A stretch of DNA of 64,000 nt from CAHJXF01 sp038254545. GTDB taxonomy: Bacteria; Pseudomonadota; Gammaproteobacteria; Burkholderiales; Burkholderiaceae_D. The notes under the pieces are model-generated. The model was not told the origin of the DNA. It made no database searches and saw only the letters and a list, made by a program, of their open reading frames with translations. The stretch lies in assembly GCA_038254545.1 (NCBI GenBank), contig JBBSGB010000016.1, forward strand, positions 1-64,000. The letters are read 5' to 3'. Position numbers and translations under genes: made by a program. Positions 49,798 through 57,721 of the stretch are shown piece after piece (position 1 is the first letter of the stretch; every line of letters begins with the position of its first letter).

Positions 49798-50322
49798 CTA
49801 CGCCTTCAGGGTCTTTGGCCGAGCGCGGGCCGGCGTTTGCCGTGTCGGCGTGGCGTCCGCTCCTTGCTCGATGGCGTCGATCGCGATTGCATTGGCAAGT
49901 CGATCGATCAATGCGCACGCGTCGGCCATCTGCGCGCATTCGGCGGCAGAAAGTTGTTTGCAGATCGCCGTCGCCAACGAGGCTTCGCGCCTGTGCAGGT
50001 CCGCGGACAACCTGCGCTTGCCCGCGGCCGTCAGCGACAACAGCGACTGGCGCGCGTCGCGCGGGTGCGGCCGCCGTGCGATCAGCTTCTCGGCCTCGAG
50101 TTCCGCGAGAAGGCGCGTGAGCGTCTGGAGCCTGACTCTTTCGCACCATGCAAGTTGCGTGGGCGTCAGCGGCCCGATGCGATAGAGCTGCCCGAGCACG
50201 CCGAGCTTGGCCGCGCCCGGCCCGTCATTCCTGGACTGCGCGCGCAACTGCCGCGTCAGGTGCGAAACGGTGGAGCGAAGGCGGATCGCGGCTTGCGCCG
50301 CTTTGGATAGGGAGACAGGCAC
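49798..50322 (-). CDS. MarR family transcriptional regulator
   Basis: 174 aa from GTG 50322. Winged-helix features are GVLGQLYRIGPLTPTQLAWCERVRLQTLTRLLAELEAEKLI, then the wing RRPHPRDARQSLLSLTAAGKRRL. The dimer helices lie at both ends, and the C-terminal tail is basic. It is first in the operon with the monooxygenase and aryl-CoA ligase. A perfect 14-bp palindrome and a TATAAT box lie just before its start, so autoregulation with release by an aromatic acid or its CoA ester is likely. Confidence 0.88.
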   Translation of the reverse strand: MPVSLSKAAQAAIRLRSTVSHLTRQLRAQSRNDGPGAAKLGVLGQLYRIGPLTPTQLAWCERVRLQTLTRLLAELEAEKLIARRPHPRDARQSLLSLTAAGKRRLSADLHRREASLATAICKQLSAAECAQMADACALIDRLANAIAIDAIEQGADATPTRQTPARARPKTLKA

Positions 50323-50332
50323 GCGGCGATTA

Positions 50333-50346
50333 TAAGATCGATCTTA
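50333..50346 (-). promoter_or_regulatory. Perfect palindrome overlapping a -10 box; probable MarR operator
   Basis: TAAGATCGATCTTA is a perfect 14-bp inverted repeat. On the minus strand TATAAT (50329-50334) overlaps its edge, with a weak TTCGCG 17 bases upstream as -35. From this -10 the transcript would begin near 50322, the GTG itself, which suggests a leaderless mRNA unless translation starts later. Its position just before marR fits an autoregulatory operator. Confidence 0.6.
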
Positions 50347-50374
50347 GCAATCGCGAAAGCGCATCGAAGAGCCG

Positions 50375-51664
50375 TCACGCGGCCACGAAGCTCCAGAGCA
50401 TCACGCCGGTTGCGCAGGCCATCGCGAGAGTCGCGGCCCACCCCAGAAATTTCCCGCGCCACGATAGCGTGAAATCGCCCATCACCTTCCTGCTGGACGC
50501 TACCATCATCAACACGACCATGATCGGCACCGAGATCAGCGCATTGATCACCGCCGACCAGTAGAGCGTGAGCATCGCATCGAGATCGGCGGCGCTGATG
50601 GCGATGCCGAGCAGGATCGCTGCCGCGATCACGAGATAGAACGGCCTTGCGCGACCGAAGGACCGATCGAGTCCCATGCGCCAGCGGAACACGCTGGAGA
50701 TCGCGTAGGCGGCCGAACCTCCAAGCACGGGAACCGCGAGCAGGCCGGTGCCGACGATGCCGAGCGCGAACAGGAAGAAGCCCGCCTCGCCGGCGATCGG
50801 GCGCAAGGCTTCCGCGGCCTGGGTCGTCGAGGCGATCGCACTGACGCCGTGCACGTGCAGGGTGGCCGCGGTCGCCACGATCATGAAGAAGGCGATCGCG
50901 TTCGAGAATCCCATCCCGACCATCGTGTCGATCTTGAGGCGGCGGAACTGCGCGCGTGCCTGTTGAGGCGCGCGCCAAAGTGGCTGGTCGGCGCGCAGCC
51001 GCCTGATTTCCTCAACCTCCTCGGCGGCCTGCCAGAAGAACAGATAGGGACTGATGGTGGTGCCCAGGATTGCGACAATGGTCGTCGCGTAGTCCTTCGA
51101 CCAGGTGACGTGCGGCCACACGGCCGAGCGCAACACGTCGGTCCAGTCGAGGCGTACGGTGAACGCGACCCCGACGTAGGCGAGCAGCGTGAGCGTGAGC
51201 CACTTGAGCACCGTGACATAGCGTCGGTACGGCACGAGGATCAGCGCGACCAGCGACGACACACCAAAGCCCGCCGCGTACCAGACTTCCGTGCCGCCCA
51301 GAGCGAGCGCGGCCACATCGCCCATTGCGTTGAGGTCGGCGCCAAGGTTGATGACATTCGCGAGCGTGAGCAGGCCAACCAGCAGCGCGACCACCCACGC
51401 GGGACAGATCAGCCGGAAATTTTCAGCGAGACCTTTGCCGGTGACGCGACCGACGCGCGCACTCGCCAGCTGGATGCCCACCATCAGCGGGAACGTCAGG
51501 ATCACCGACCACAACACGTTGTAGCCGAACTGCGCTCCGCCTTGCGAATAGGTGGCGATGCCGCTCGGGTCGTCGTCGGCGGCGCCGGTGATGAGGCCGG
51601 GCCCGAGCTTCTTCCACCACGGCGCGAATTCGTCCGACACCTGGTCTTTGCGGTGGCGGTTCAC
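50375..51664 (-). CDS. NRAMP family divalent metal transporter with atypical metal-site motif
   Basis: 429 aa with about eleven helices. Helix 1 reads GPGLITGAADDDPSGIATYSQ: the position of the NRAMP DPGN motif holds DPSG. The helix-6 region is TTISPYLFFWQAAEEVEEI instead of the usual MPHN-type block. NRAMP proteins import Mn2+/Fe2+ with protons. The altered motifs suggest another ion (some relatives move Mg2+ or Al3+) or a different mechanism. It ends 28 bp before the MarR palindrome, on the same strand. Confidence 0.85.
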   Translation of the reverse strand: MNRHRKDQVSDEFAPWWKKLGPGLITGAADDDPSGIATYSQGGAQFGYNVLWSVILTFPLMVGIQLASARVGRVTGKGLAENFRLICPAWVVALLVGLLTLANVINLGADLNAMGDVAALALGGTEVWYAAGFGVSSLVALILVPYRRYVTVLKWLTLTLLAYVGVAFTVRLDWTDVLRSAVWPHVTWSKDYATTIVAILGTTISPYLFFWQAAEEVEEIRRLRADQPLWRAPQQARAQFRRLKIDTMVGMGFSNAIAFFMIVATAATLHVHGVSAIASTTQAAEALRPIAGEAGFFLFALGIVGTGLLAVPVLGGSAAYAISSVFRWRMGLDRSFGRARPFYLVIAAAILLGIAISAADLDAMLTLYWSAVINALISVPIMVVLMMVASSRKVMGDFTLSWRGKFLGWAATLAMACATGVMLWSFVAA

Positions 51665-51769
51665 GCGGGCGCCCGGGTCGTGGTTCGGTACATGGCGCGC
51701 AATCTTAGCCGCTGCGCGATGCGGGCGGGCGATGTACGCCGCGCCGTGTGGGCGTGCGCGCTCTCCGGG

Positions 51770-52258
51770 TCAATCGGTCGGAAAGGCCACCGAGATTCGC
51801 GGCTCGAGTCGTCTCGCGCGTCGCCCCATCACGACGTGCAGCGGCAGCACCAGTGCGACGGCAACTCCCACGATCCAGTGGCACAGGCTGGCAACCGCAT
51901 GAACGTCTTCGGAGCTCGCGTAATACAGAAGCCACGCGGTGACCATTAATACCGCGAGCACGGTGGCGACCAGGCAACCGGTCCATCGATTGCGCTTCAC
52001 GGCCCACGCGCGCGGCACGTGTACCGCGACGATGCCGCCATACGCGAGCGACGCGACCATCGCGATCGCGCCGTGCGCAGCGAGAATCGAATGTGCGAGC
52101 GGATGGGGGCCGAAGCCGTCGGCGCGAGCGCGAGCGAAGACATCGATCGCGAGCCACGCGAGGCCGGTGGCAAGCAGCAAGCCTGTCGATAGATAAGTGA
52201 GCCAGCGATGCCAACTGCGCAGTCGGATCGCATCGATCGTGGGGCGAGGCCTATGCAC
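51770..52258 (-). CDS. Four-helix cytochrome b561/DUF4405-like membrane protein
   Basis: 162 aa from GTG 52258. Four helices: WHRWLTYLSTGLLLATGLAW, HSILAAHGAIAMVASLAYGG, CLVATVLAVLMVTAWLLYYA and LCHWIVGVAVALVLPLHVVMG. Histidines in helices 1, 2 and 4 could ligate haem b, as in DUF4405 and b561-type proteins. It overlaps apbE by eight bases and is last in the operon with the FMN-binding protein, so it probably passes electrons from the quinone pool or cytoplasm to the periplasmic flavoprotein. The family call is by layout, not by a diagnostic motif. Confidence 0.6.
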   Translation of the reverse strand: MHRPRPTIDAIRLRSWHRWLTYLSTGLLLATGLAWLAIDVFARARADGFGPHPLAHSILAAHGAIAMVASLAYGGIVAVHVPRAWAVKRNRWTGCLVATVLAVLMVTAWLLYYASSEDVHAVASLCHWIVGVAVALVLPLHVVMGRRARRLEPRISVAFPTD

Positions 52259-53069
52259 GACGCGAATGAAGAACGATGGCGCTCGCCCCGCAGCGCGCCA
52301 GCAAGGGATGGGTTGCCGTGCCGCTCAAGGCCACGACCTTGGTGAGCGCGTCGGCGAAGACGCATCGCGGCGCCAGCACGCAGATCGAGGCGCCCTGATC
52401 GAAAGCCTCGCGCTCGACTTCGTGCGCGTGGGGACCAGCCAACAATGCGTTGCTCTCTTCGATCGACGATGTGGCGACAGCGAAATTCCTGAGTTCGACG
52501 AGGCGATGACAAACGCTCGGCTCGAGCGGATCGCGCACATCGACCGGAAAAGGCTCGTCGCCGAATGCCGCGATGTCGCCGCCGGCGTTCACGCATCCGC
52601 TGGTGACACCTGCATCGCGAAGCGCATCGAGCGCGGCATCGACCGCGTAGCCTTTCGCGATGCCGCCGAGGTCGATCGCAAGAGGACGTCGCTTGACGAC
52701 TTCGTGCCGTCGCGTGAGATCGAGATCGCGCTGCGACGCTTTCGCATGGCCGGCAAAGACCGCGCAATCGAAGAGCCCATCCGAGCGCCGATGCAACCCG
52801 CTCGCGATGAGCAGGACCTGCCACGTGGATCGGCACACGCGCACCGGCTCGTTCACTGCCGCGCGATTGATGCGGGCCACGTCGCTGCCCGCGAGCTGCG
52901 GACTCATCGAGCGGTGAATGTGCGCGATGGCGGCGAAGCCCGTGTCGATCGCGCGGTTCGCGATGGCTAGGTCGCGATGGCGCACGCTGATCTCGACCCG
53001 GGTGCCGAGCCACGGCTGCGCTCGACGCAACAGGGGCCGACGCGCGTGATGTATCGCTATACGCATCAT
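52251..53069 (-). CDS. apbE: FAD:protein FMN transferase (ApbE)
   Basis: 272 aa. It attaches FMN by a phosphoester bond to a threonine of target proteins. Family blocks seen: TRVEISVRHRDLAIANRAID, FDCAVFAG, IDLGGIAKGYAVD, VNAGGDIAAFGD and ADALTKVVALSG, the last holding the Asp/Thr metal site. No clear signal peptide is visible; the N-terminus is basic. Its start overlaps the stop of the FMN-binding protein (ATGA), so the likely substrate of this ApbE is that very protein. Confidence 0.9.
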   Translation of the reverse strand: MMRIAIHHARRPLLRRAQPWLGTRVEISVRHRDLAIANRAIDTGFAAIAHIHRSMSPQLAGSDVARINRAAVNEPVRVCRSTWQVLLIASGLHRRSDGLFDCAVFAGHAKASQRDLDLTRRHEVVKRRPLAIDLGGIAKGYAVDAALDALRDAGVTSGCVNAGGDIAAFGDEPFPVDVRDPLEPSVCHRLVELRNFAVATSSIEESNALLAGPHAHEVEREAFDQGASICVLAPRCVFADALTKVVALSGTATHPLLARCGASAIVLHSRRA

Positions 53070-53620
53070 TTGCTGCCGCGGCGGATCAGGGCATCGAGCG
53101 CGAGGATGCGGCGCACGCCGTCGGTCACGTGTCGCGACGACAGCGTGGCTCCGCTGATGTTGGCGATGTCGTCGCCCACCACGACCGGCGACGACGCACG
53201 CTTGCCGGTGAACTGCGCGCGCCAGCGCGGGTCACGCACTTCGTATCCGTGCGATTCGCGATAAGCGAGGATCTCGACCTGCTTGACCGCGCCGTCGGCC
53301 GCGATCGCGACGGCGTAGGTGATCAGTTCGGACTTGCCGATCACTTCGTCCACGTAGATGCGGCCGAGCAAGGCCTGATCGGCCTCTGCGCGAAAGATCA
53401 GGAACTGCCGCGCCTGGCTCGATGCATGGGTGCTCGCGTCGATGGCGCGCATTTGCTCGGGCGTGAAGCCAGGCCGCTCGAGCACATAGCTCGACGCCGA
53501 TGGAAACATCAACCGCTGCGCGGCTTCGACCGTCAGGTACTCGACCGCGAACGCATTGCTCGCGGCGGCGATGGCGATGCCGGCCACAGGAAACGAGGCG
53601 ATCAGAAAGCGATTGATCAT
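53066..53620 (-). CDS. Periplasmic FMN-binding domain protein, ApbE substrate
   Basis: 184 aa with a signal peptide (IASFPVAGIAIAAASNAFA). The FMN-binding domain ends in DIANISGATLSS. Thr159 of SGAT is the expected covalent FMN attachment site, as in NqrC/RnfG. The segment EVIGKSELITYAVAIAADG is the preceding conserved part. It is a single-electron carrier of the periplasm. Encoded directly before apbE with a four-base overlap. Confidence 0.88.
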   Translation of the reverse strand: MINRFLIASFPVAGIAIAAASNAFAVEYLTVEAAQRLMFPSASSYVLERPGFTPEQMRAIDASTHASSQARQFLIFRAEADQALLGRIYVDEVIGKSELITYAVAIAADGAVKQVEILAYRESHGYEVRDPRWRAQFTGKRASSPVVVGDDIANISGATLSSRHVTDGVRRILALDALIRRGSK

Positions 53621-53683
53621 GAAGCGACGATATCGTCAATGCAATCGGAACGCGTGATCAGCACGCGAGCCTGGAACGCGCGA

Positions 53684-55069
53684 TCAAAACGCATACCCGA
53701 GCCCGACGTTGTAGCGGTCGCGCGATGGATCGACCTTGAACTTCTGGTAGTCGGCCTTGAAGACCACGCTGGGATAGAGTCGATACGAAAGCCCGACCGT
53801 TGCCACGCGTTCGGTAGGCGCCGGACCGAAGCCCAGACCCGGCGGCAGATCGTCGATCTTCGATGCCGTGTTGAATCGTTCATAGCGCACGAACGGCGAC
53901 ACCGAAGATTCGCCGTTGCTCCACACCGTATAGGCGCTTTGTACATACCAGCCGAAGAATTCGCGGGGCACCGGCGTCGGGTTGCCGGCGAAGCTGAGGT
54001 TCAGATCGCGCGCGCCAGTGATCATGCCCTTGGCATAGACGGCCGAGAGATCCCAGCGTCCCGGTGTCCAGCGCACGTGGCCGTCCCACAGGGTCACGCG
54101 CGCATTGCGCGCGGCGAAGTCGGGCTGGCCGTGGCCGACGCGACCGCTGAAGACCGATCCTCCGACCAGCAGCGATGGGATGCCCTTGTAGTCGAGCGCG
54201 ACGTAGTTCGACAGGTTGCGCGCGCGCGCCTTCTGTCCCTCCTGGTGAATGCTGCCTAGTGGCGATTCGCGCCCGTCAGTCGAGGTCGAGTCCCACTTGT
54301 TGAGGTCGAAGCCGCTGGTCACGCCGATGTTCCATTCGAGGCCGCGCGCGAACCCGCCAGCCGGCGTTCCGACGATGCCCATGCCCACTTCGCGCCAGGT
54401 CGATGGAATGATCGCGGTCTCGACGAAGTTGCGCTCGACGCCGTAGTACGCGGTTGGCTCGTGGTTGCGATTGATGAGTCCGGCTGGAATGAGGAAAAGG
54501 CCGGCCTGCAGTCCGACTTCAGGCGTGAGCTGATGCGCGATATACAACTGCTCGAGCGCGACTTCGCCGCTGTCGCCCCTCGACGCTACCGCGTGCTCGA
54601 CCTCGAGCTCCATGTTCAGGCGCGTCTTGTCGGTGAAGCGATGCGCGAGACCCAGCACCGCACGGCGCACATCGAGTTGCGCCTCGCCCGCGTTGTTGCG
54701 TGGACGGGTGTAGTTGATCTCGCCGTAGCCGGAGAGGGTGGTCGCGGGCTCAGCGCTTGCGGTCCTTGCATCGGGTGCGGTGAGCGACGCGTATGCTGAT
54801 CCGCTGGGAGGCGGCGCCGACGCATTGGCTGCAGCAGCGGCGGCGTCAGGCGCAGCTTGTTGCGTCGATGCGCGAGCTGCGGCAGGTTGCGCGAGCTTCT
54901 CGTCCTTCATGCGCTGCACCTCGGCACGCAGGTTTTCGATCTCGCGCTGCATTCGATCGAGCTGCGTGGAAACCGCGGCGGAGATTTCGCCTTCGGTCGC
55001 GGCATAGGAGGGGGCGACGAGGCCCATCAGCATCAGCGCAGCGCAGATCGTCTTCAACGGGGTGGGCAT
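53684..55069 (-). CDS. Outer-membrane porin with N-terminal coiled coil
   Basis: 461 aa from ATG 55069. A signal peptide ending APSYAAT is followed by a coiled-coil stretch (LDRMQREIENLRAEVQRMK) and an Ala/Pro linker. A beta-barrel of short alternating strands runs to the terminal aromatic YNVGLGYAF. LSGYGEINYTRPRN is the first barrel strand. The coiled coil plus barrel layout resembles OprP-like and DcaP/Slp-type porins. The cargo is unknown. It lies 7 bp downstream of the di-haem peroxidase gene in a co-directional series. Confidence 0.8.
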   Translation of the reverse strand: MPTPLKTICAALMLMGLVAPSYAATEGEISAAVSTQLDRMQREIENLRAEVQRMKDEKLAQPAAARASTQQAAPDAAAAAANASAPPPSGSAYASLTAPDARTASAEPATTLSGYGEINYTRPRNNAGEAQLDVRRAVLGLAHRFTDKTRLNMELEVEHAVASRGDSGEVALEQLYIAHQLTPEVGLQAGLFLIPAGLINRNHEPTAYYGVERNFVETAIIPSTWREVGMGIVGTPAGGFARGLEWNIGVTSGFDLNKWDSTSTDGRESPLGSIHQEGQKARARNLSNYVALDYKGIPSLLVGGSVFSGRVGHGQPDFAARNARVTLWDGHVRWTPGRWDLSAVYAKGMITGARDLNLSFAGNPTPVPREFFGWYVQSAYTVWSNGESSVSPFVRYERFNTASKIDDLPPGLGFGPAPTERVATVGLSYRLYPSVVFKADYQKFKVDPSRDRYNVGLGYAF

Positions 55070-55076
55070 GGTGTGA

Positions 55077-56366
55077 TCAAGGCTTGTAGCCATCGGTGAG
55101 GGTATTGAGAAATGCGACGACGTCGTCGATGTCGGAGGCAGACAGCGCCGGCATCTCGCCGGGCTTGCGGTTGTACGGAACCTCGCTGACGTTCACGTTG
55201 GCGTGGTATTCGGCGGGAAGGTCGTTGAACTGCGCGACCGCGCCGTCGGCATCGCGCGGGTACCACTCTTCGGGATGTGTGTCGCGCCGCGCGTAGAAGC
55301 CGACTGCTTCCTTCAAGGTCGCGAAACGGCCGTTGTGGAAGTAGGGCGCGGTCTTCTCGACGTTGCGTAGCGTCGGCACCTTGAACGCGCCGCAGAGTTC
55401 TTTGTGGGTTGAAAGGTCGGTGCGCTGCGGTCCGCAAAGACCGAGGTCGTAGTACGAAGGATCCGAATTCGCGGCAATCGCCGCGTTGCGCGGCACGCCG
55501 AGGTTGTCGTACGTGAAGTCGGTGAACAGCGGCGGCGAGCCGTCGCTTCCGCGACCACTGATGTGGCATGCCGCGCAGTTGCCTTTGTCGCCGCGGTTGA
55601 AGAGCGCGAGGCCGCGCAACTCCTGCTCGCTCAAGCGCGCGCGGCCTGCGAGAAAGGCGTCGTACTTGCTGTCGTAAGGATGGAAGGCTGCGTTTTCCTT
55701 TTGATATTGCGCGAGTGCGAACGTCAGGCGATCGAATACCGCATCCGGGTCTTCGAGGATGCCCGCGCCGAACACGCTGCGAAACTGTTCGACGTAATTC
55801 GCGCGTTTCAACTTGTCGATGACCGTGGCCGCATCGCCATTCGCCATTTCGTGAGCGGGGACAAAGGGTCTGCGCGCTTGTTCGGCGAAGGTCTGCGCGC
55901 GCCCATCGCGGTCGAAGCCGCCGGTGGGCGTGCCGTCGGGCTCGAAATGGAAAGCGGGGGTCCGATCGAGGTAGCGCAGCGACGGCGCGTTGCGAAAACC
56001 ATCGACGTCGTTGTTCGGTCCCCCGAGCGGAGTTGCGCGCGTGTCGGGTTGCGCGTGCGCATGATCGGGAGCGTGGCAATTTGCGCACGCCAGGCGGCCC
56101 GACGCCGACAGGCCCGCATCGAAAAAAACCTGCTCGCCCAGTGCAGCCGCCGCGCTCAGCGATTCGCTCGACGATCCGGCAGTTTGTGCCGCCGATGGCG
56201 CGGCGGACGGCATGGTTTCGCTACCGCCTCCACCTCCGCACGCGCCCAGAAAAACGCTCAGCGCGAGGGACGCAAGCAAGGGCGATCGTGCTCGTGCAGA
56301 GCCGGTCCCCGAGAGAACAGACGCACGGCGCCGCCACGAGTTGCACGAGCAAATAGCTTGATTCAT
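55077..56366 (-). CDS. Di-haem cytochrome c peroxidase/MauG family lipoprotein
   Basis: 429 aa from ATG 56366. The signal ends in lipobox LGAC (Cys43) followed by a Gly run, so it is a lipid-anchored envelope protein. It has two haem-binding motifs, CANCH and CAACH, with NAPSLRYLDRTPAFHFEPDG, LALFNRGDKGNC and KVPTLRNVEKTAPYFHNG, the blocks of bacterial cytochrome c peroxidase/MauG. It reduces H2O2 or performs MauG-like oxidation. It is first in a five-gene operon with porin, FMN protein, ApbE and b-type membrane protein. Confidence 0.9.
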   Translation of the reverse strand: MNQAICSCNSWRRRASVLSGTGSARARSPLLASLALSVFLGACGGGGGSETMPSAAPSAAQTAGSSSESLSAAAALGEQVFFDAGLSASGRLACANCHAPDHAHAQPDTRATPLGGPNNDVDGFRNAPSLRYLDRTPAFHFEPDGTPTGGFDRDGRAQTFAEQARRPFVPAHEMANGDAATVIDKLKRANYVEQFRSVFGAGILEDPDAVFDRLTFALAQYQKENAAFHPYDSKYDAFLAGRARLSEQELRGLALFNRGDKGNCAACHISGRGSDGSPPLFTDFTYDNLGVPRNAAIAANSDPSYYDLGLCGPQRTDLSTHKELCGAFKVPTLRNVEKTAPYFHNGRFATLKEAVGFYARRDTHPEEWYPRDADGAVAQFNDLPAEYHANVNVSEVPYNRKPGEMPALSASDIDDVVAFLNTLTDGYKP

Positions 56367-56375
56367 ACGATCGCA

Positions 56376-56402
56376 AATGCAAACGAGAATGGTTCGCAAT
56401 CA
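56376..56402 (-). promoter_or_regulatory. Fur-box-like sequence upstream of the di-haem peroxidase operon
   Basis: GCAAACGAGAATGGTTCGCA lies about 10-35 bp before the ATG at 56366. It resembles beta- and gammaproteobacterial Fur boxes (GAGAATNNTTCNC-type, AT-rich centre) and is far AT-richer than its surroundings. The match is partial, so iron control is a hypothesis only. Confidence 0.4.
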
Positions 56403-56471
56403 TATCTGAATGCGCGTGTTTTGCGAATTCGAGCGTCTGGCGGCCCGCTTCGGTGGCTGGTGGAAGTGGCA

Positions 56472-56484
56472 CCCCCTTCGGGGG
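56472..56484 (-). terminator. G/C hairpin between hpnL and the peroxidase promoter
   Basis: CCCCC-TTC-GGGGG is a perfect 5-bp stem with a three-base loop, 173 bp past the hpnL stop in its direction of transcription. No T-run accompanies it. It is a weak terminator candidate for the hpn operon. The rest of 56403-56656 shows no gene. Confidence 0.25.
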
Positions 56485-56656
56485 CGGCGAGTCAGATGTC
56501 AGTGGTGCGCTACCTGCTCGGCGTCGGCCGCGCCGTCGGGAAGCGCGGAACCCTGCGAGGAACGGCTCCCGGGGACGGCCGGTCACCTGCTCTCCGACCA
56601 TGCCCTTGCTGCGCGCGTCATTGATCGTATGGGGCCGAGGCTCGAGCCATGACAGT

Positions 56657-57721
56657 TCAATATTTTCTTGGGCCGAGGACAACCGCGCGAGCCTCGGCGA
56701 TCTGCCAAGCCACAAGTGTCGGCAGGCCGATGGCCAAATCGCGGGCACGTTTGGCGAGCGCCAGGGCAAGTGCGGATTCGGGCGGCAGACCGACCAACGG
56801 GGCAGCCAGCGCATAGCCGGCCTCTTGCACCCCAATCCCGCCAGGGATCGTGAAGGCCGCGCTGCGCAGCATGAAAATTACGCTTTCGATCGATAGCACC
56901 GTCCAGATGGAGAGCTCAACATCCATGAGCCGGAGCGCCACCCACGCTCCCACTGCGCTGGCCACCCAAGCCGCCAAGTTGAGCGCGAACGACAGGACGA
57001 TTCGCCCGCGCTGCCCGTAGATCACGCGTAGTTCCGCGCCGATCGCCTCCGTGGCGTCAACGGCACCCGGCAGAAGACGCCGCGCGATGTTCCCTGCAAG
57101 CGGCAAGATCCACCGCTGCGCTGATAAGAAGATCGCCATGATCGCGACCAATATGACAACGCCGCCGAGCATTGGGACGCGCAGCGACCCGACCGGCCCA
57201 TTGCCTAACAAGATGGAGGCGACGAGGGCGAGGCCGAACAGCGTGAAGATCAACTGGCTCGCCATCTCCGTCGTCAAATCGACGATCAGTGAGGCATGCA
57301 CGCGTGGGCCGGCGATTCCCTTTGCGGTCAACATGCGCACGCTGACGACGATTCCACCGACCTGGGAAAACGGCAGCAGGTCCGACGCCGCCTCACGAAT
57401 CAGCCTTGCCCAGACAAAGAGGCCGAACCGTTTGAAGCTTTCCCCCGAAGCAGCAAGCCAAGCCGCGCCAAGCAGGCCCAACACGCTGAGCGAGTAGAGG
57501 CAATAAGAGAGAAAACCACCGACGCCCAGCCGACGCGCGATTGCGATGATGGATGCGATTCCGGTCGATCCGATTGCCCATGCCGCGATCGCCAATCCCG
57601 CGACGGTCGCCAGTAGTATCGCTGTGCGAGCGTGGGATCCCAGGTGCCGCTCGAGCCCTGTCGCGCGACGCATGATGCGAGGGCCGCTAGCGAGAAACGA
57701 TCGATACCGTGCGCGGAGCAT
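56657..57721 (-). CDS. hpnL: HpnL-type flippase-like membrane protein (UPF0104/LPG synthase TM fold)
   Basis: 354 aa from ATG 57721, preceded by GGAGA. It has about eight helices, the central ones with LIREAASDLLPFSQVGGIVVS, VDLTTEMASQLIFTLFG and SAAFTIPGGIGVQEAGYALAAPL, as in the AglD/LPG-synthase N-terminal family to which HpnL belongs. The role is probably lipid or hopanoid translocation. Its start lies 35 bases inside the end of hpnK. It closes the hpnI-J-K-L series. Confidence 0.85.
   Translation of the reverse strand: MLRARYRSFLASGPRIMRRATGLERHLGSHARTAILLATVAGLAIAAWAIGSTGIASIIAIARRLGVGGFLSYCLYSLSVLGLLGAAWLAASGESFKRFGLFVWARLIREAASDLLPFSQVGGIVVSVRMLTAKGIAGPRVHASLIVDLTTEMASQLIFTLFGLALVASILLGNGPVGSLRVPMLGGVVILVAIMAIFLSAQRWILPLAGNIARRLLPGAVDATEAIGAELRVIYGQRGRIVLSFALNLAAWVASAVGAWVALRLMDVELSIWTVLSIESVIFMLRSAAFTIPGGIGVQEAGYALAAPLVGLPPESALALALAKRARDLAIGLPTLVAWQIAEARAVVLGPRKY

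Noticed and set aside
57201..57210. GCCTAACAAG inside hpnL
   Set aside because: Within a conserved coding region; no partner box, so coincidental.
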